Assembly: GCA_001936135.1 (NCBI GenBank)
Contig: CP012821.1
Span: 992,001-1,056,000 of the forward strand
Source: Saccharomycopsis fibuligera x Saccharomycopsis cf. fibuligera
Lineage: Eukaryota > Ascomycota > Saccharomycetes > Ascoideales > Saccharomycopsidaceae
Direction: 5' to 3'
Length of the DNA: 64,000 nucleotides
Under the pieces are notes generated by a model. The model saw nothing but the letters and a program-made list of their open reading frames with translations. It was not told the DNA's origin and did no database searches. Position 1 is the stretch's first letter. Every line of letters begins with the position of its first letter. Both the position numbers and the translations under genes were made by a program. Positions 1-11,100 of this stretch are shown in pieces.

Positions 1-458
1 TATTGACACCCCCCACCGCCGAGGGGGCAAGCCAACCAGGCATGCGCTAGTTGCATATAACTACAGTGAGAAACATTATATTCAGCGCCACAGCGACAGA
101 GCAGACTCTCAACATGCGCAAAACGCAAGAAGGTGAACAATAGCTAGTTGTCTCGGACTAGGAGAACTCTAGAGGCTAAAGAAAAAGCCATAGTTTCATT
201 CTTCTGATCACAATAATTGTCTAGTTTCTTAGACTTGGCTGCAAATTCCAAAATGCTACGGTATGTCTCAAGCTGATCTTCAGTGGTTCAGTTTACTATT
301 ATATTGCTGCTATACGCTGCCATATTAAAGACACAATTCCCAGCCCCGACAAAAAAAAAAAAAAAAAAAAAAAAGAAAAAAGAAAAAGAAAAAAAAAAAA
401 AAGAAACAAAGAAAAACAGGGAAAGAGTACAATACAGAGTGAAGATTGTTCAAAAAAA
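1..458. other. Left-edge non-coding stretch with a purine tract
   Basis: No gene is supported here. An uninterrupted run of A from 351 to 374 continues as an A/G-only purine tract to about 412. A frame reading through it (Lys-rich) also crosses the tRNA gene and is not a protein gene. The first 350 bases show nothing I can assign. Confidence 0.6.
452..458 (-). terminator. RNA polymerase III terminator of tRNA-Ala
   Basis: Seven A on the plus strand, that is seven T on the transcribed sense, directly follow the 3' end of the tRNA. This is a standard Pol III stop. Confidence 0.85.
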
Positions 459-531
459 TGGACGAGTTGGGAATCGAACCCAAGACCTCTCCCATGCTAA
501 GGGAGCGCGCTACCAACTACGCCACACGCCC
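459..531 (-). tRNA. tRNA-Ala (anticodon AGC)
   Basis: The reverse complement folds as a 73-nt cloverleaf without intron. It has acceptor GGGCGTG, A box TGGCGTAGTTGG, anticodon stem-loop CTCCC-TTAGCAT-GGGAG with anticodon AGC, B box GGTTCGATTCC and discriminator A. It closely matches the S. cerevisiae tRNA-Ala(AGC) sequence, including the same T-T mismatch in the acceptor stem. An oligo-T terminator follows at once. Confidence 0.97.
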
Positions 532-859
532 AAAACCTAGTGGTTTTGTGTTTAAAAGAGGATTCCTTCTCTACTAAGTATTTTAAACACGTTTGTTATC
601 GTTATTATCGTTATCGATGGGTATATCGGCTTGTCCTTTATTCCGTCCATCGCTATATACACAAGTTAAAAGGAACACGTCGCCTACCTTTGTACATGAT
701 TTTCGACAACTTCAATGGCACCTGCTGACGGCTGTGAACACAGACTGATCAGGAATGCGAACACAATGAAGGAAAATGTTCGCAACAGGTGGAGGTGATA
801 AATAAAAGGTGGTGATCACTGTCTAAACTAATTGCTAAGTGAAGTCATTTTCCTTCTAT

Positions 860-1150
860 TACTTAATATACTTATTTTAGTTATCTTGACGAACATTGAG
901 TTCTAGAATAAAACCAACCGAAGATACGCAGAAGATACCGTCACATAATGATCATAATTTGTGACCAACATCAAATTATAGAAATTCATTTACTACTATT
1001 TATAGCTCAATGCTAATATGTATTATTCAGTTAGATTATTATTTATATACGGTTCAACCCAACATTATTATATATTTATTATTATTTAGTTACTAGAAAT
1101 ATAAGGCTTTTATGTCCAAAATATGAACCCTGAGATTTCGGTATTCCGTA
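860..1150 (+). mobile_element. Solo LTR fossil, family A
   Basis: AT-rich block sharing a long stretch with 31390-31560, 33240-34020 and 62500-62770. It carries the hallmark string ATGAACCCTGAGAT near its end and GAACATTGAGTTCTAG near its start. No internal retrotransposon coding sequence lies next to it. I infer an old solo LTR of a Ty-like element. It is clearly diverged from the other copies, so it is not recent. It sits close to a tRNA gene, as Ty-like elements often do. Exact ends are not defined. Confidence 0.6.
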
Positions 1151-1329
1151 ATATCTTCTCTTTATTATTATCTCTCCCACTGGTTGAACTTAGGCATAAT
1201 AATTAATTCCGAAACCTTTGACGTCTCAATTTAGATCCATCCGCCCCTTCACTTATATGTATGGTTAGAAAATGAAACCTATAGTAGATTCAGATAACCT
1301 AATATAAGTTTATAAGACTTTATTTCCAA

Positions 1330-1560
1330 TCATACTTTAACAAAAACAATAACCTTCAAAACCATAACCTTATGGATATCTATCTTATCTCCAACAAAAC
1401 TATTAAATTAACAATACTAATGTGGCTTATTTTACCTATATATGTTTCTCCTATATGATAACAATTGAACTATACTGTATATGATATGTAGCTAAGTTTA
1501 TAAGATTCTACTATTTATCATTATATGTAGTTAATAAACCGGCTTTGTGTGTAACAAAAT
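1330..1560 (+). mobile_element. LTR-like fossil, family B
   Basis: Shares the order of segments seen at 16145-16625 and, inverted, at 62140-62475: an AAACTA.TAAATT.ACAA segment, then TATATATGTTTCTCCTATAT with a likely TATA box, then a ..TTAATAAA..TTGTGTG end. Non-coding. I interpret it as a partial, old LTR of a second family. Confidence 0.5.
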
Positions 1561-1699
1561 TAAATCGATCCGCAAATCACTGGTTCTTTGGGAACCAGTA
1601 TAATCTGTTGCTGACCAGTTCTTACTTCTGTAATCTTTGGTCAAGGCCTCGTACAAGTAATAGGCTACTTGTTTCTCTCAAGATGCTTCTATTTCTTGT

Positions 1700-1960
1700 A
1701 TAACTAAATAGTGATAAATATATAACAATATTGGAAGTACAAGAATTTACATTCAAAAATCGTAAACCCTAAGATCTCGGCATTCTGTAATAAAAGTCCT
1801 TCGAAAATACTCTAATGCCTTTCGGTGAAATTTGACCAACATAGGGTTCTAGATCTCCAGACTGTAACCTTGAATTACATAAAACCTTCACAACATTTTC
1901 CATCTTTTATTTCATGTTCCACTTTGTGAAAATTACCATGAACCCCGATACCTCAACACT
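1700..1960. mobile_element. Fragmentary LTR fossil (family A-related)
   Basis: Contains a decayed version of the family A end (AAACCCTAAGATCTCGG). About 95 bases at 1840-1935 match 17556-17655 in inverted orientation. The piece is scrambled and old. Confidence 0.45.
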
Positions 1961-2379
1961 CCAAAAAAACATAACTTGAATGTAGGCTAGATAGAAGTAT
2001 AACAGTTTATTGAATATCATTTTTTATAAAATTTAGTTACCCAATCAAGTCTAATTAGCTTTAAAAAAAGTGTAACATTCTTTTACGGTAATTCTGTTGT
2101 GAAACCAGAAGTATAATTAGAAAAGGCGAAAACTAGAAGGACTATTGGAATTTTTGAAAAGAAAACAAAGTTAAAAATCTGAATAATAAGACGTGTGGTA
2201 TCAGCCACTTCAAGTGCCGACTGCCAATTATCAATTATATATAGTTAATAAATCGATCTTGTGCTTTAAAATAGAAGGTATTTGTTATTGCAGTACTTAA
2301 TTTGTGCAACAAAAACAAGAAAACCAGTTCATAAACAAATTCTTATATTACAGGTAATCAATCAATCAATCTGACTTAG

Positions 2380-2419
<40 letters not shown>

Positions 2420-2900
2420 TAAAAAAAAGTCCCTTTTCTACTTGTATATTGAATTATGTAAGACATTAACTCTTCTTCTGGCTGCATCTGTCAGAGTCAA
2501 AGCCGAGATCTGCTCCGACACGATTCATTAGTGAATAATCGCACAAAAAAAAAAATGCACACACAATACCACACAAACTTGGTATTTAGATTCATAAAAA
2601 ACTTGGCATTACAAAAGATTCGATTATTTGTATAATTATATGACTTTGGAGCGTTTCTGTGTGAATGTTGCAGACCATACCTCCACTTGAAACTATTCCG
2701 GCAAAGTTCCGAGATTCTTGCACATGACCTATGACGCAATTTCGAGGGTACGATGAAATTTTTTTTGGTTTTCCGATTTTGTTTAGTACTTACTCACCGA
2801 CAAACTGGACATTTCGACGACTTTTAGATATTGAATACCTACTTCCTTCAGTTAAGCCCCTACTGATCCAATAATTGGCCAAACCACAACATATCCACAA
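1961..2900. other. Intergenic region upstream of CLU1, with a 38-base A run
   Basis: No gene is seen. A fragment at 2220-2275 resembles the end of LTR family B (..AGTTAATAAATCGATCTTGTG). A pure A run spans 2380-2417. The last 400 bases are the presumed promoter and 5' leader of CLU1, including a T-rich stretch at 2760-2790. Confidence 0.5.
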
Positions 2901-5900
2901 ATGTCTGAGGGCCACGCTGAAAACCCAGGCACTTCCCCAGAGGCTGCCTACCGCGCCCTTACTGTTGCCGTGAAGTTGCCTACTGCGGAAGCCATTCCGG
3001 AGATACAATTCACCGCCACCACCAACGAGTCCATTGAGTCAATCATTCAAAATATCTCATTGTTACCGTTGACTTCTCATTTGACCAACTTTGATCTTGT
3101 TTCGCCAGAAAGTAGTGAGCCATTGCCATTTACTTTGCTCCTTGGTGAATTGTTGCCGGAAGTTCCAGCCCAAACTGAAACTGAAGCTGACAATGAAGAA
3201 AGATTGACTTTGCAACTTGTGGAAAAAAACTATACTCAAAAAACTGTCAGAGAACATTTAGTCAAAATCAGAGAAATTTCTGGTCTTTCTCAATTTGAAA
3301 AAACTGATCCATTAGGCGCCGAGTATGCAGCTGTTGGTTCTGGTGTTTCTAAGTTTTCCGAATTCGAATTAAATGAAAAGTTGGTGACCAAATCCAAACC
3401 AGAGGGAGAATCAAAGGCTGAGGCTGAAGCTGAAGCTGGAACTTTCAACTTTACTGAAACTGACAAACAACAGCTTGCTCAACTCAAACAATCATTGATT
3501 TCTGACGATTCCCAAGCTATTGATAGCACCGCTGCCGTTGACTCATTGGTGCCACAACGCAGTGATCAACTTGCTCCGGCATTGAAAAACCTTTCTCTTA
3601 GTGGCTGGAACCCAGTTTCCTCATACAACAAAATCAATTTTGGTCACTTGTTGTACTTGCAAGTACAAACTTTGGAAAATGAGAATTTGCACATCACCGC
3701 CAGTGCTTCTGGTTTTTACTTGAATAATTCTTCAAACTCTCGTTTTGATCCAACCATTAGTTTAAACAATGGTAAGAAAATTATTGGCCAAAAATTTCAC
3801 TCTCTTTACAATTTGTTGAAGTTAGTTAGTGACAAATTCACCGCTGTTCAAGAACAGAACAGAGCTCTTTTGATCAGTAGAAACCCATTGAATTTCTTGA
3901 TTCCATCCAATGCATTCCTTTCAACACCATGGATTGCCAATAATCCAAGTGCTACTGCTAGCAACCTAAGCACTACTGTACCAGACTTTGGTAAAACTCA
4001 ATTGCAATTCTTGAATGGTGGAGCTGATGCCGCTGATCTTTTCCATGAATGGAATGAAGATTATCAATCCTACATTGAACTTCCAAAAAACAGTCTCCAA
4101 GACCGTATTCTTCGTGAACGTCTCCTTAACAAGACTGGTTTTGAGTTCTCTACTCTTGCCACCAAGACTGCAATTTCCATCTTGAACAACAATGTCGATG
4201 CTCTTAATGCCATTGAGCCAAATCCAAAAGAACGTATTTACTTACGTAACAACATTTTCTACTCGTTTGCTATTGACTCCACGGGTCAATACGAAGGTTC
4301 TGGTGGCGAAGAAGCTGCTCGTAAAGCAGTGAAGAAAGATTTGACTGCTTTGCAAAGATTAAACTTGTTGGATTACGAAAAGGTCAAATATACTTACACC
4401 AGTGTGATTGACTACGCAGGGCATAGAATTGTCTGCCAAACTCCAATTCCAGGTGTCTTTGACCAAAATAAACCATTGACCGAGGAAGATTTCATTGCTA
4501 AAGTGCCAGCAGCTACCGATGCTAATGGCGGCTCAAGTGCTGAAAATTTGATACCCGAACCAATGAATAAGATTGCTTATGGTCTTAGTGATGAATTCAA
4601 CAAAATTAATAGTGATCCACTTTTCCAAACTGCTCTTAAGCCAATTGCTGAATTTTTCCATTTGAAAGAACACAGTGTTTGGTCTAAAGCTAACGCTGGA
4701 AATGGTGCTGAGCAAAGTGTTACTAAATTGACTACTTCATTGGATACTAAGGGGATCCGTGGTAGCGATGAACGTTTGTACGTTATTGATTTGTTTAAGA
4801 CTACCCCATTGGATATCTGGTTTGTTGAGAACTACTGGACCGCAGAAGAAGACAGTAAATCTTACCCATTTAGACAAATTTTGTTGAGACATGAATTGAT
4901 TAATGAATGGTTTAGAAAAAACATTGCTTTGGAAATCAACCAGGAATCTGCCAAATTGGAAGCTGCTAAACAAGATGCTTCTTCTGGAGATGGTGCTGAA
5001 GACAATTCTCAACCTCCTTTGACCATTGATGCTAAGAAGTACCAATTCAATCCAGACGCTTTCAGCTTGGAAGCCCCACCAAAAGACAAACTTAGTGCTG
5101 AAGAATTAGCTGCCGTTGAAAAAGACGAAGAACAAGTTAGACAAATTGGGGCATTCTTAAGAGAAGAAGTTATTCCATTATTTTTAAAGGATGTGTTGGA
5201 GAACGGTAAACAAATGGTACCATTCGATGGTGAACACTTAACTGAGGTTTTGCATAAAGAAGGTATCAATTTGAGATACTTGGGATACTTGGCACAAGAA
5301 GTTTTGAAATTGAAGGAACAAAAAGAAACAACTAGACAAGCCAACTTGGAGCAAATCAAGCAAGAAAATGCCGAGAGACAAAAGAAATTTGAGGAAGAGA
5401 AGGCTAAGAAAGAAGCTGAAAAGAAATCTAGTGGTGACAATGAAGAATCCAAAGAAAGCAGCGAAGAAATCGACCAAGATAATGAAGACGAACTTTATGC
5501 TACCAACTTTGATTTGAACAATACCTTGTCATGTTACAACGCTTTCTACAAGGTTATTGTTCAAGAAATTCTTGCTCGTACCACGAAACATATTTTGCGT
5601 CAACTTACTACCAACTTACCACTTGAGTTTGTGCCATCTGTTATTGCTCACATCTTGAACCTTGAGCTTGGTTTTGACGTTAATCCAGCTCCACAATTTG
5701 CCCTTTCTGAATACCTTGTTTCGGAATTTATTGATACCAAAAAGGTTGATATTTCTGCTATTCAAGCTTTGAACAATGCTACTGAATTTTTGCAAATTTT
5801 GAGTGATGAAGCATTCCGCAGATTTAGATTATCTTTACAAGTTGATGAGATCAAAGAATTCGTCAGACATAATGCAGTTAGTTTGTTGCGTGAAGTGGCA

Positions 5901-7274
5901 GTCAAGTTTGGATTCCAAATTGAAGCTAAATCCTATGCTTTTAGCAAAGATGAGTTTGTTAAGTTGGTTGCTTCTAAAGCTGCTACCACTTCCAACAAAG
6001 CTGTTGCTGCTTCTGCTAACAACAGTACCAAAAGTAAAAAGGGCAAGAAAAAGAATGCTAATGCCAACGGTAATGCTGCTGCTGCTTCTGTCAATGCTGC
6101 TACTAAGCAAGTCAGAAACACTGTGTTTATTCCAACTGATGTTTTGAATCTTGTGCCAAAGATTAAGGATTCTGTTTTCAACTCCACTTTGTCTTCAGAA
6201 ATTTGGAACACTGGAAGAGAATATATCTACAATGATTTGGCTAAGAAGGCTGAAGCTGAAGCTGCTACTGAAAGTGACAAAGAAACTGATTCTGATGCTG
6301 CTGAAAAGAAGAATGACAAACAAAAGGACGATGGTGATGAGGCTAAATCAGCCGATGAACTTGATGAAACTGAACTTGGTGTTTCACTTTTGCATGAATC
6401 TCTTTCACTTCAAGAACAAGTTTATGGTTCCATTCATCCAAAGATTGCTGAAAGTTACAGCAATCTTAGCTCCATTTATGTAGAATTGGGCAAATTGGAA
6501 GAATCTATTGAATTTGCCAAAAAGGCTATTGTCATTTACGAAAGAACTAAAGGGGTTGATTCTCATTATGCTATTTTGGCATTAGTTAATTTGGCCTACT
6601 TGGAAAACTTAGCAGGCCATCATTTGGCTGCCGTTGAAATTTACTGGAAAGTGGTCAGAATTTTGAGAGTCAAGAATAGTAATGTTGTTGAAAAAGTTCC
6701 AGCTGTTGAGGCTGAAACTAATGGCACCGATGCTAAACAGACGGCTGAGAAGGTTGTTGCTGAACATGGAAACCTTTTGGTTGACTCAGTTCACCCATTC
6801 TACCTTACTGCCATTACCAACATTGCCCTCATTTACTCTAATTTGGAACTTTTCACTGACGCTTCTGAACTTCTCGCTCATGCTATCCGCATCAGTAGTG
6901 TTTACAATGGTAGTGAAGCCAACATCACTTTGATGCTCAAAAACCAATACTGCCAACATTTAGTCCAAGATGGTAAATATAAAGAAGCTTTGCGTGAATT
7001 TAATGATTTGTATCATCAGTTGAGAAAGAACGTTGGTGATAAGAGTCGTGTCACCAAAGAGGCTAAATTCTGGTTCGAGAAATTGGTGAGTTTCACTTAT
7101 AACAGTAACTTGCAATTGAAGCAGCTTTCCAAAAGTAAAGAGTTTCAAAGATTGCAACAGAAACAAAAGGAGAGATTAGAACAACAGCAGCGTCATCAAC
7201 AACAGTTGCAGGAGAGCGGTGCAGCATCCAAAAAGAAGAGTGGCAGCAAGAAGAACAAGAAAAGCAAGAAATGA
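2901..7274 (+). CDS. CLU1: Clustered mitochondria protein, eIF3-associated
   Basis: 1457-residue Clu1/TIF31 homologue. In yeast this large cytosolic protein associates with the eIF3 translation initiation factor, binds RNA and is needed for normal distribution of mitochondria. The sequence has the family layout: an N-terminal ubiquitin-like segment, the central CLU domain (about residues 360-640, with the WNEDYQSY and RIVCQTPIPGVF blocks), an acidic/Lys-rich linker near 800-870, the eIF3-p135-like segment, and C-terminal TPR units (LLHESLSLQEQVYGSIHPKI onward). It ends in a basic Lys/Ser/Gln tail. Length is close to the family norm and the reading frame is uninterrupted. The ATG is preceded by A residues as in most yeast genes. 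Ala, Gln and Lys repeats account for the low-complexity parts. Confidence 0.95.
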   Translation: MSEGHAENPGTSPEAAYRALTVAVKLPTAEAIPEIQFTATTNESIESIIQNISLLPLTSHLTNFDLVSPESSEPLPFTLLLGELLPEVPAQTETEADNEERLTLQLVEKNYTQKTVREHLVKIREISGLSQFEKTDPLGAEYAAVGSGVSKFSEFELNEKLVTKSKPEGESKAEAEAEAGTFNFTETDKQQLAQLKQSLISDDSQAIDSTAAVDSLVPQRSDQLAPALKNLSLSGWNPVSSYNKINFGHLLYLQVQTLENENLHITASASGFYLNNSSNSRFDPTISLNNGKKIIGQKFHSLYNLLKLVSDKFTAVQEQNRALLISRNPLNFLIPSNAFLSTPWIANNPSATASNLSTTVPDFGKTQLQFLNGGADAADLFHEWNEDYQSYIELPKNSLQDRILRERLLNKTGFEFSTLATKTAISILNNNVDALNAIEPNPKERIYLRNNIFYSFAIDSTGQYEGSGGEEAARKAVKKDLTALQRLNLLDYEKVKYTYTSVIDYAGHRIVCQTPIPGVFDQNKPLTEEDFIAKVPAATDANGGSSAENLIPEPMNKIAYGLSDEFNKINSDPLFQTALKPIAEFFHLKEHSVWSKANAGNGAEQSVTKLTTSLDTKGIRGSDERLYVIDLFKTTPLDIWFVENYWTAEEDSKSYPFRQILLRHELINEWFRKNIALEINQESAKLEAAKQDASSGDGAEDNSQPPLTIDAKKYQFNPDAFSLEAPPKDKLSAEELAAVEKDEEQVRQIGAFLREEVIPLFLKDVLENGKQMVPFDGEHLTEVLHKEGINLRYLGYLAQEVLKLKEQKETTRQANLEQIKQENAERQKKFEEEKAKKEAEKKSSGDNEESKESSEEIDQDNEDELYATNFDLNNTLSCYNAFYKVIVQEILARTTKHILRQLTTNLPLEFVPSVIAHILNLELGFDVNPAPQFALSEYLVSEFIDTKKVDISAIQALNNATEFLQILSDEAFRRFRLSLQVDEIKEFVRHNAVSLLREVAVKFGFQIEAKSYAFSKDEFVKLVASKAATTSNKAVAASANNSTKSKKGKKKNANANGNAAAASVNAATKQVRNTVFIPTDVLNLVPKIKDSVFNSTLSSEIWNTGREYIYNDLAKKAEAEAATESDKETDSDAAEKKNDKQKDDGDEAKSADELDETELGVSLLHESLSLQEQVYGSIHPKIAESYSNLSSIYVELGKLEESIEFAKKAIVIYERTKGVDSHYAILALVNLAYLENLAGHHLAAVEIYWKVVRILRVKNSNVVEKVPAVEAETNGTDAKQTAEKVVAEHGNLLVDSVHPFYLTAITNIALIYSNLELFTDASELLAHAIRISSVYNGSEANITLMLKNQYCQHLVQDGKYKEALREFNDLYHQLRKNVGDKSRVTKEAKFWFEKLVSFTYNSNLQLKQLSKSKEFQRLQQKQKERLEQQQRHQQQLQESGAASKKKSGSKKNKKSKK

Positions 7275-7480
7275 GCTAGACGGTTGTCTTAATGGTAGGG
7301 AAGATTTAGATAACGTTAGTACTTATTTTAGTCTACAATTTCGCGCCTCCTTTTTGAGCTGTCTCGATCATCGTCAATTTGCATTTTCTCATAAAATAAT
7401 TATAAAGATAAAGAGAATCATTGTCATAAGTCTTCATGTATATAGAACTAATTAAAATGTACGAACAAAGTTTTCAACAT

Positions 7481-7529
<49 letters not shown>

Positions 7530-8158
7530 CATAAACTGTAGTACGTGTTATTAACACTATTACCGTAATTTATTTTGAATGGTTGCCGGAGAATTACTAG
7601 GGCCCATTTAAACACAGTTTTACTTGGATAACACAAATGAAAGTCTCTAAGTTCAAGTTATACTAAATGGCTGAATTTGCCGCAGTATATCAGTAAACAA
7701 CCACTGAACCTTAATGCTCACAATAACTCCACAATATATGCTAGCATATATTGCAACGTAACCCAAAACTTTATTTTTAACAAAAGTATAACTTTCAAGT
7801 TTTACGAAAATCACTATACGGCTATAGATGGTTATGCAGTACCTGAATGGGATTATAGAAGGGATCAGAATGGACCGACCAGGATCACGATTGTTTTATT
7901 GTATTACCATTCTTGCAATATGTTATTCAGGCGGTTTAGCACTTAGCGCGATTTTCCGATTTCTCGATCGTGTTTGATTTTATATTTTTACTTTTTTTTT
8001 TTTTTTTTATGAACACAGCATTCAAGTTTCGACTGAGTGTCTTCTACAACGAGCCTTTGACAAATATTACAACTGACTGCTATTCATTGTCCAGTAGATG
8101 ATAATATTGTCGAAGATTAGAACAGAGCCGATAAGGTGGTCAGATGCAGTAACAAAAT
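7275..8158. other. Intergenic region with a 47-base T run
   Basis: Contains an uninterrupted run of T at 7483-7529, among the longest homopolymers in the window, and a T-rich block near 7990-8008. The frame at 7677-7946 has no recognisable feature and I do not call it. The remainder is the 3' flank of CLU1 and the 5' flank of the next gene. Confidence 0.5.
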
Positions 8159-11100
8159 ATGGCGGACACAGCAACTCCTTTGCCCCACTTTACCGATATG
8201 AGTATTGGGTCAGTCTCTAATGATATAAATACCAACACCCTCAACAACAATTCAACCCTCAGTGGTGCTAAGGGCACCAAAGCAGACACTTCTAGCATGA
8301 AAAACAGCAACATAAATAGCAGCGGCATAAATAGCAATATGAATAATAAAAACAATAACAATAGCATAATGGTAGAGACAGAAACTCAGACAATTACAGG
8401 TCCCGCGTTAAACCTTCATCATAATCATCAACAACAACAGCAGACTAGGATAGTGAGGCCAAAAAAAAGTTTTGGCAACGTTAGTATTAAAAGCAATAAG
8501 AGCATCAAAAGCATAAAGAGCAACAATGCCGGTATCAATGTTCCAGCAATTTTTACCACTACCAATAGTACATCCAGATACCTCACTGACAAAGATGAAA
8601 GAAAAGATGCACTGCTTAAAAAATCACAAAACAACAGTCATCAAGAATATAATAGAAGTGATTCCAAAAGTCAGCAAAATGCAGATGAATCGTCATTATT
8701 AGCACAAGCAGTGTCCCCAAACACAAATGCTATCGCTCAACATACGGAGCCAGATTATTTTAAAGATTCACTAAGATTGAAGAAAAGTGGTAGCATCAAA
8801 AAAGGTCAAAATAACAAAACTGACGTAGTGAATAATATCAATAATGAAAAAATCAGAAATAGTAGTATGTTAAGCGACGAAGGCATTAGAGATGGTTCAG
8901 ATTTCAAAGTAAATCAAAACAATAGTGATGTTTATTCCAATAAAAATATTAATAATAATTATAATCGTCACAATTCTATATCATCCAAACTATTGAAGAA
9001 AAATGACGGTAAAAAAATAAGAGCTCGTTTGTTTGAAACGGACTTAGAAAACGAGATGCAAACAGTTGGCACTCAGTCAGATTCTAGTGAAACTTTTGTT
9101 TACGATGATGATAACTGCAGCAGTTCTAATAAAAATAATAACGGTACAAATAAAGGAGAACTAGCTGGTAATAATGGTGATGGTGTTGAGAGCTATAATA
9201 AATATGTCGCAGAGAATAGTCGCAAGATTACGACTGAAGATAAAAAAGAAGAAGTAGCACAGCAGCTGTTACCTTCACTGTGTAAGATTGAGATGGATTT
9301 AACTACTAAAGAACATTCAGAAAGCTCAACAGCTATCAATGAAAATAAGCAGCTTACTGCTAAACCACCTCAGAAACTAGAAAAAAACACAATCCTTAAA
9401 GATATTGCAAACCATAGTGGGAACGGCGATCACAATGACGCAATTCAATTTAACATTAATGACGAAGAAGTGAAAACAACTGAGTTGGCCGACTTTACTG
9501 GTGAGCCAATTAGTACTATCATGACTACTACCACTAATAATAATAGCAACAGCAGCATCAATCATGACAAATCATATTTGAATAACGGGTATGTGCCATT
9601 TATGAATGAGATGTTTCATCAGCATGGTGGTGCTGAGAGTGATTTTAGTGATTTGACTAGTTTATCTACGGCTACCATTGGTGGAGTTGGTACCCATAAC
9701 GGCTTTTTTGGTTCTGATTTGAAAGGACATATGAATAGTAACACAAATGTCGATTTCAGCGGAAACGGAATTCCTTATGGTAATGGCAATGCAATGATAA
9801 ATAATCCATTTTTGTCTCTGCATTATAATTTTATTACTGGTAGGCCGTTTGACCCTCCTCAATCTATGGTACGATTATCTGCTCCATTGGCTCAACCACA
9901 ATATTCTGCTAGCTCTAGACACTACCAACCAACGCAGATGACAACAAGATATTCCAGACTTAAAAGAAATAGTCCGCCAAAGAAGAAAAAGAAAATTGCC
10001 TATGATGGATTACGTACGTTTGCGAGCCTTTATGGTAACAATACGAGAAATTATAATAATAGTACTAAAAACTATGATTATGATGGCCCTAATAATATCG
10101 TAAACAATTATAATGGTGTTGAAGAGGTACGGAAGTACTCTGATGACAATTACTCAGTTAGCGATCGGTATTATTATACAATGTTGCATCAATCACAATC
10201 ATCTAGCAAAATTGCGACGGCAAATCACTTCGACGCAAAGAATATGAGTTCTTCTGGAAATAATGAGAGAAGTGATGTTGAGTATGATGATGATGCCTAT
10301 GAGGGCGTTGAAAGTTCTGGCGAGGATGATGAGGATGATGAGGAAGACGATGAGGATGAAGACTCGCAAGATGAAATGGAAAATCCAAAAGATGGAAATG
10401 CTCAAAATTTGGATAATTCAGGGACTATAGTATTGCCAATTGCAAAACAGCCTACTGGTACGATTAGAGACCCAGACCATAGCACTGATATGGGTGGCTT
10501 GAATGACAGTTCCAGTATTACCAATAGTAAAGTTATCAACAGTAACAGCAGCGTTGGTAATAGCACGATGAATAATAACAAACGTAGAAAAGTAGTGGAT
10601 TTTTATAACAATAGAAATAACCGAAATACAAAAAGTAGAGCTTTTGCAAGAAATAGAGCCAGTCGCAACCCCGTTAACAGTCAGGATAACAATCTCAATG
10701 GCCTTTATTCTCAAATCTTTCAGCATTTACCTGCCTTTGGGCATGGCAATGACCAACAACACCCGCTTTCCGAACATAATTATGGTCATGACTGTGACTA
10801 CTTGTTTAGCCAATGTCTGCGAAATCAGCCACAAATTCATAGTCAATACCAAAAGCAAGAGCATGGGAAATATAACAAAGTTATTAATAAAAATTTTGAT
10901 AAGTTGTATCGTCAGCTTAAAAAGTATTATCCTGGTCCATTGAAAAAGATATTGATTAATCATAGCAATACAGATAGTCATGAAAATGATGATAATAATA
11001 GTACCAATTGCCAATCTTCTGAGCGGATAGGTGACATTGAACAGCAAAGATACGCAATTGGAAAGAACCACAATAATGATGAAGACTACGAGGTGAAAGA

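Noticed and set aside
283-540. Lys-rich 85-codon frame
   Set aside because: It runs through the poly(A) tract and across the tRNA-Ala gene.
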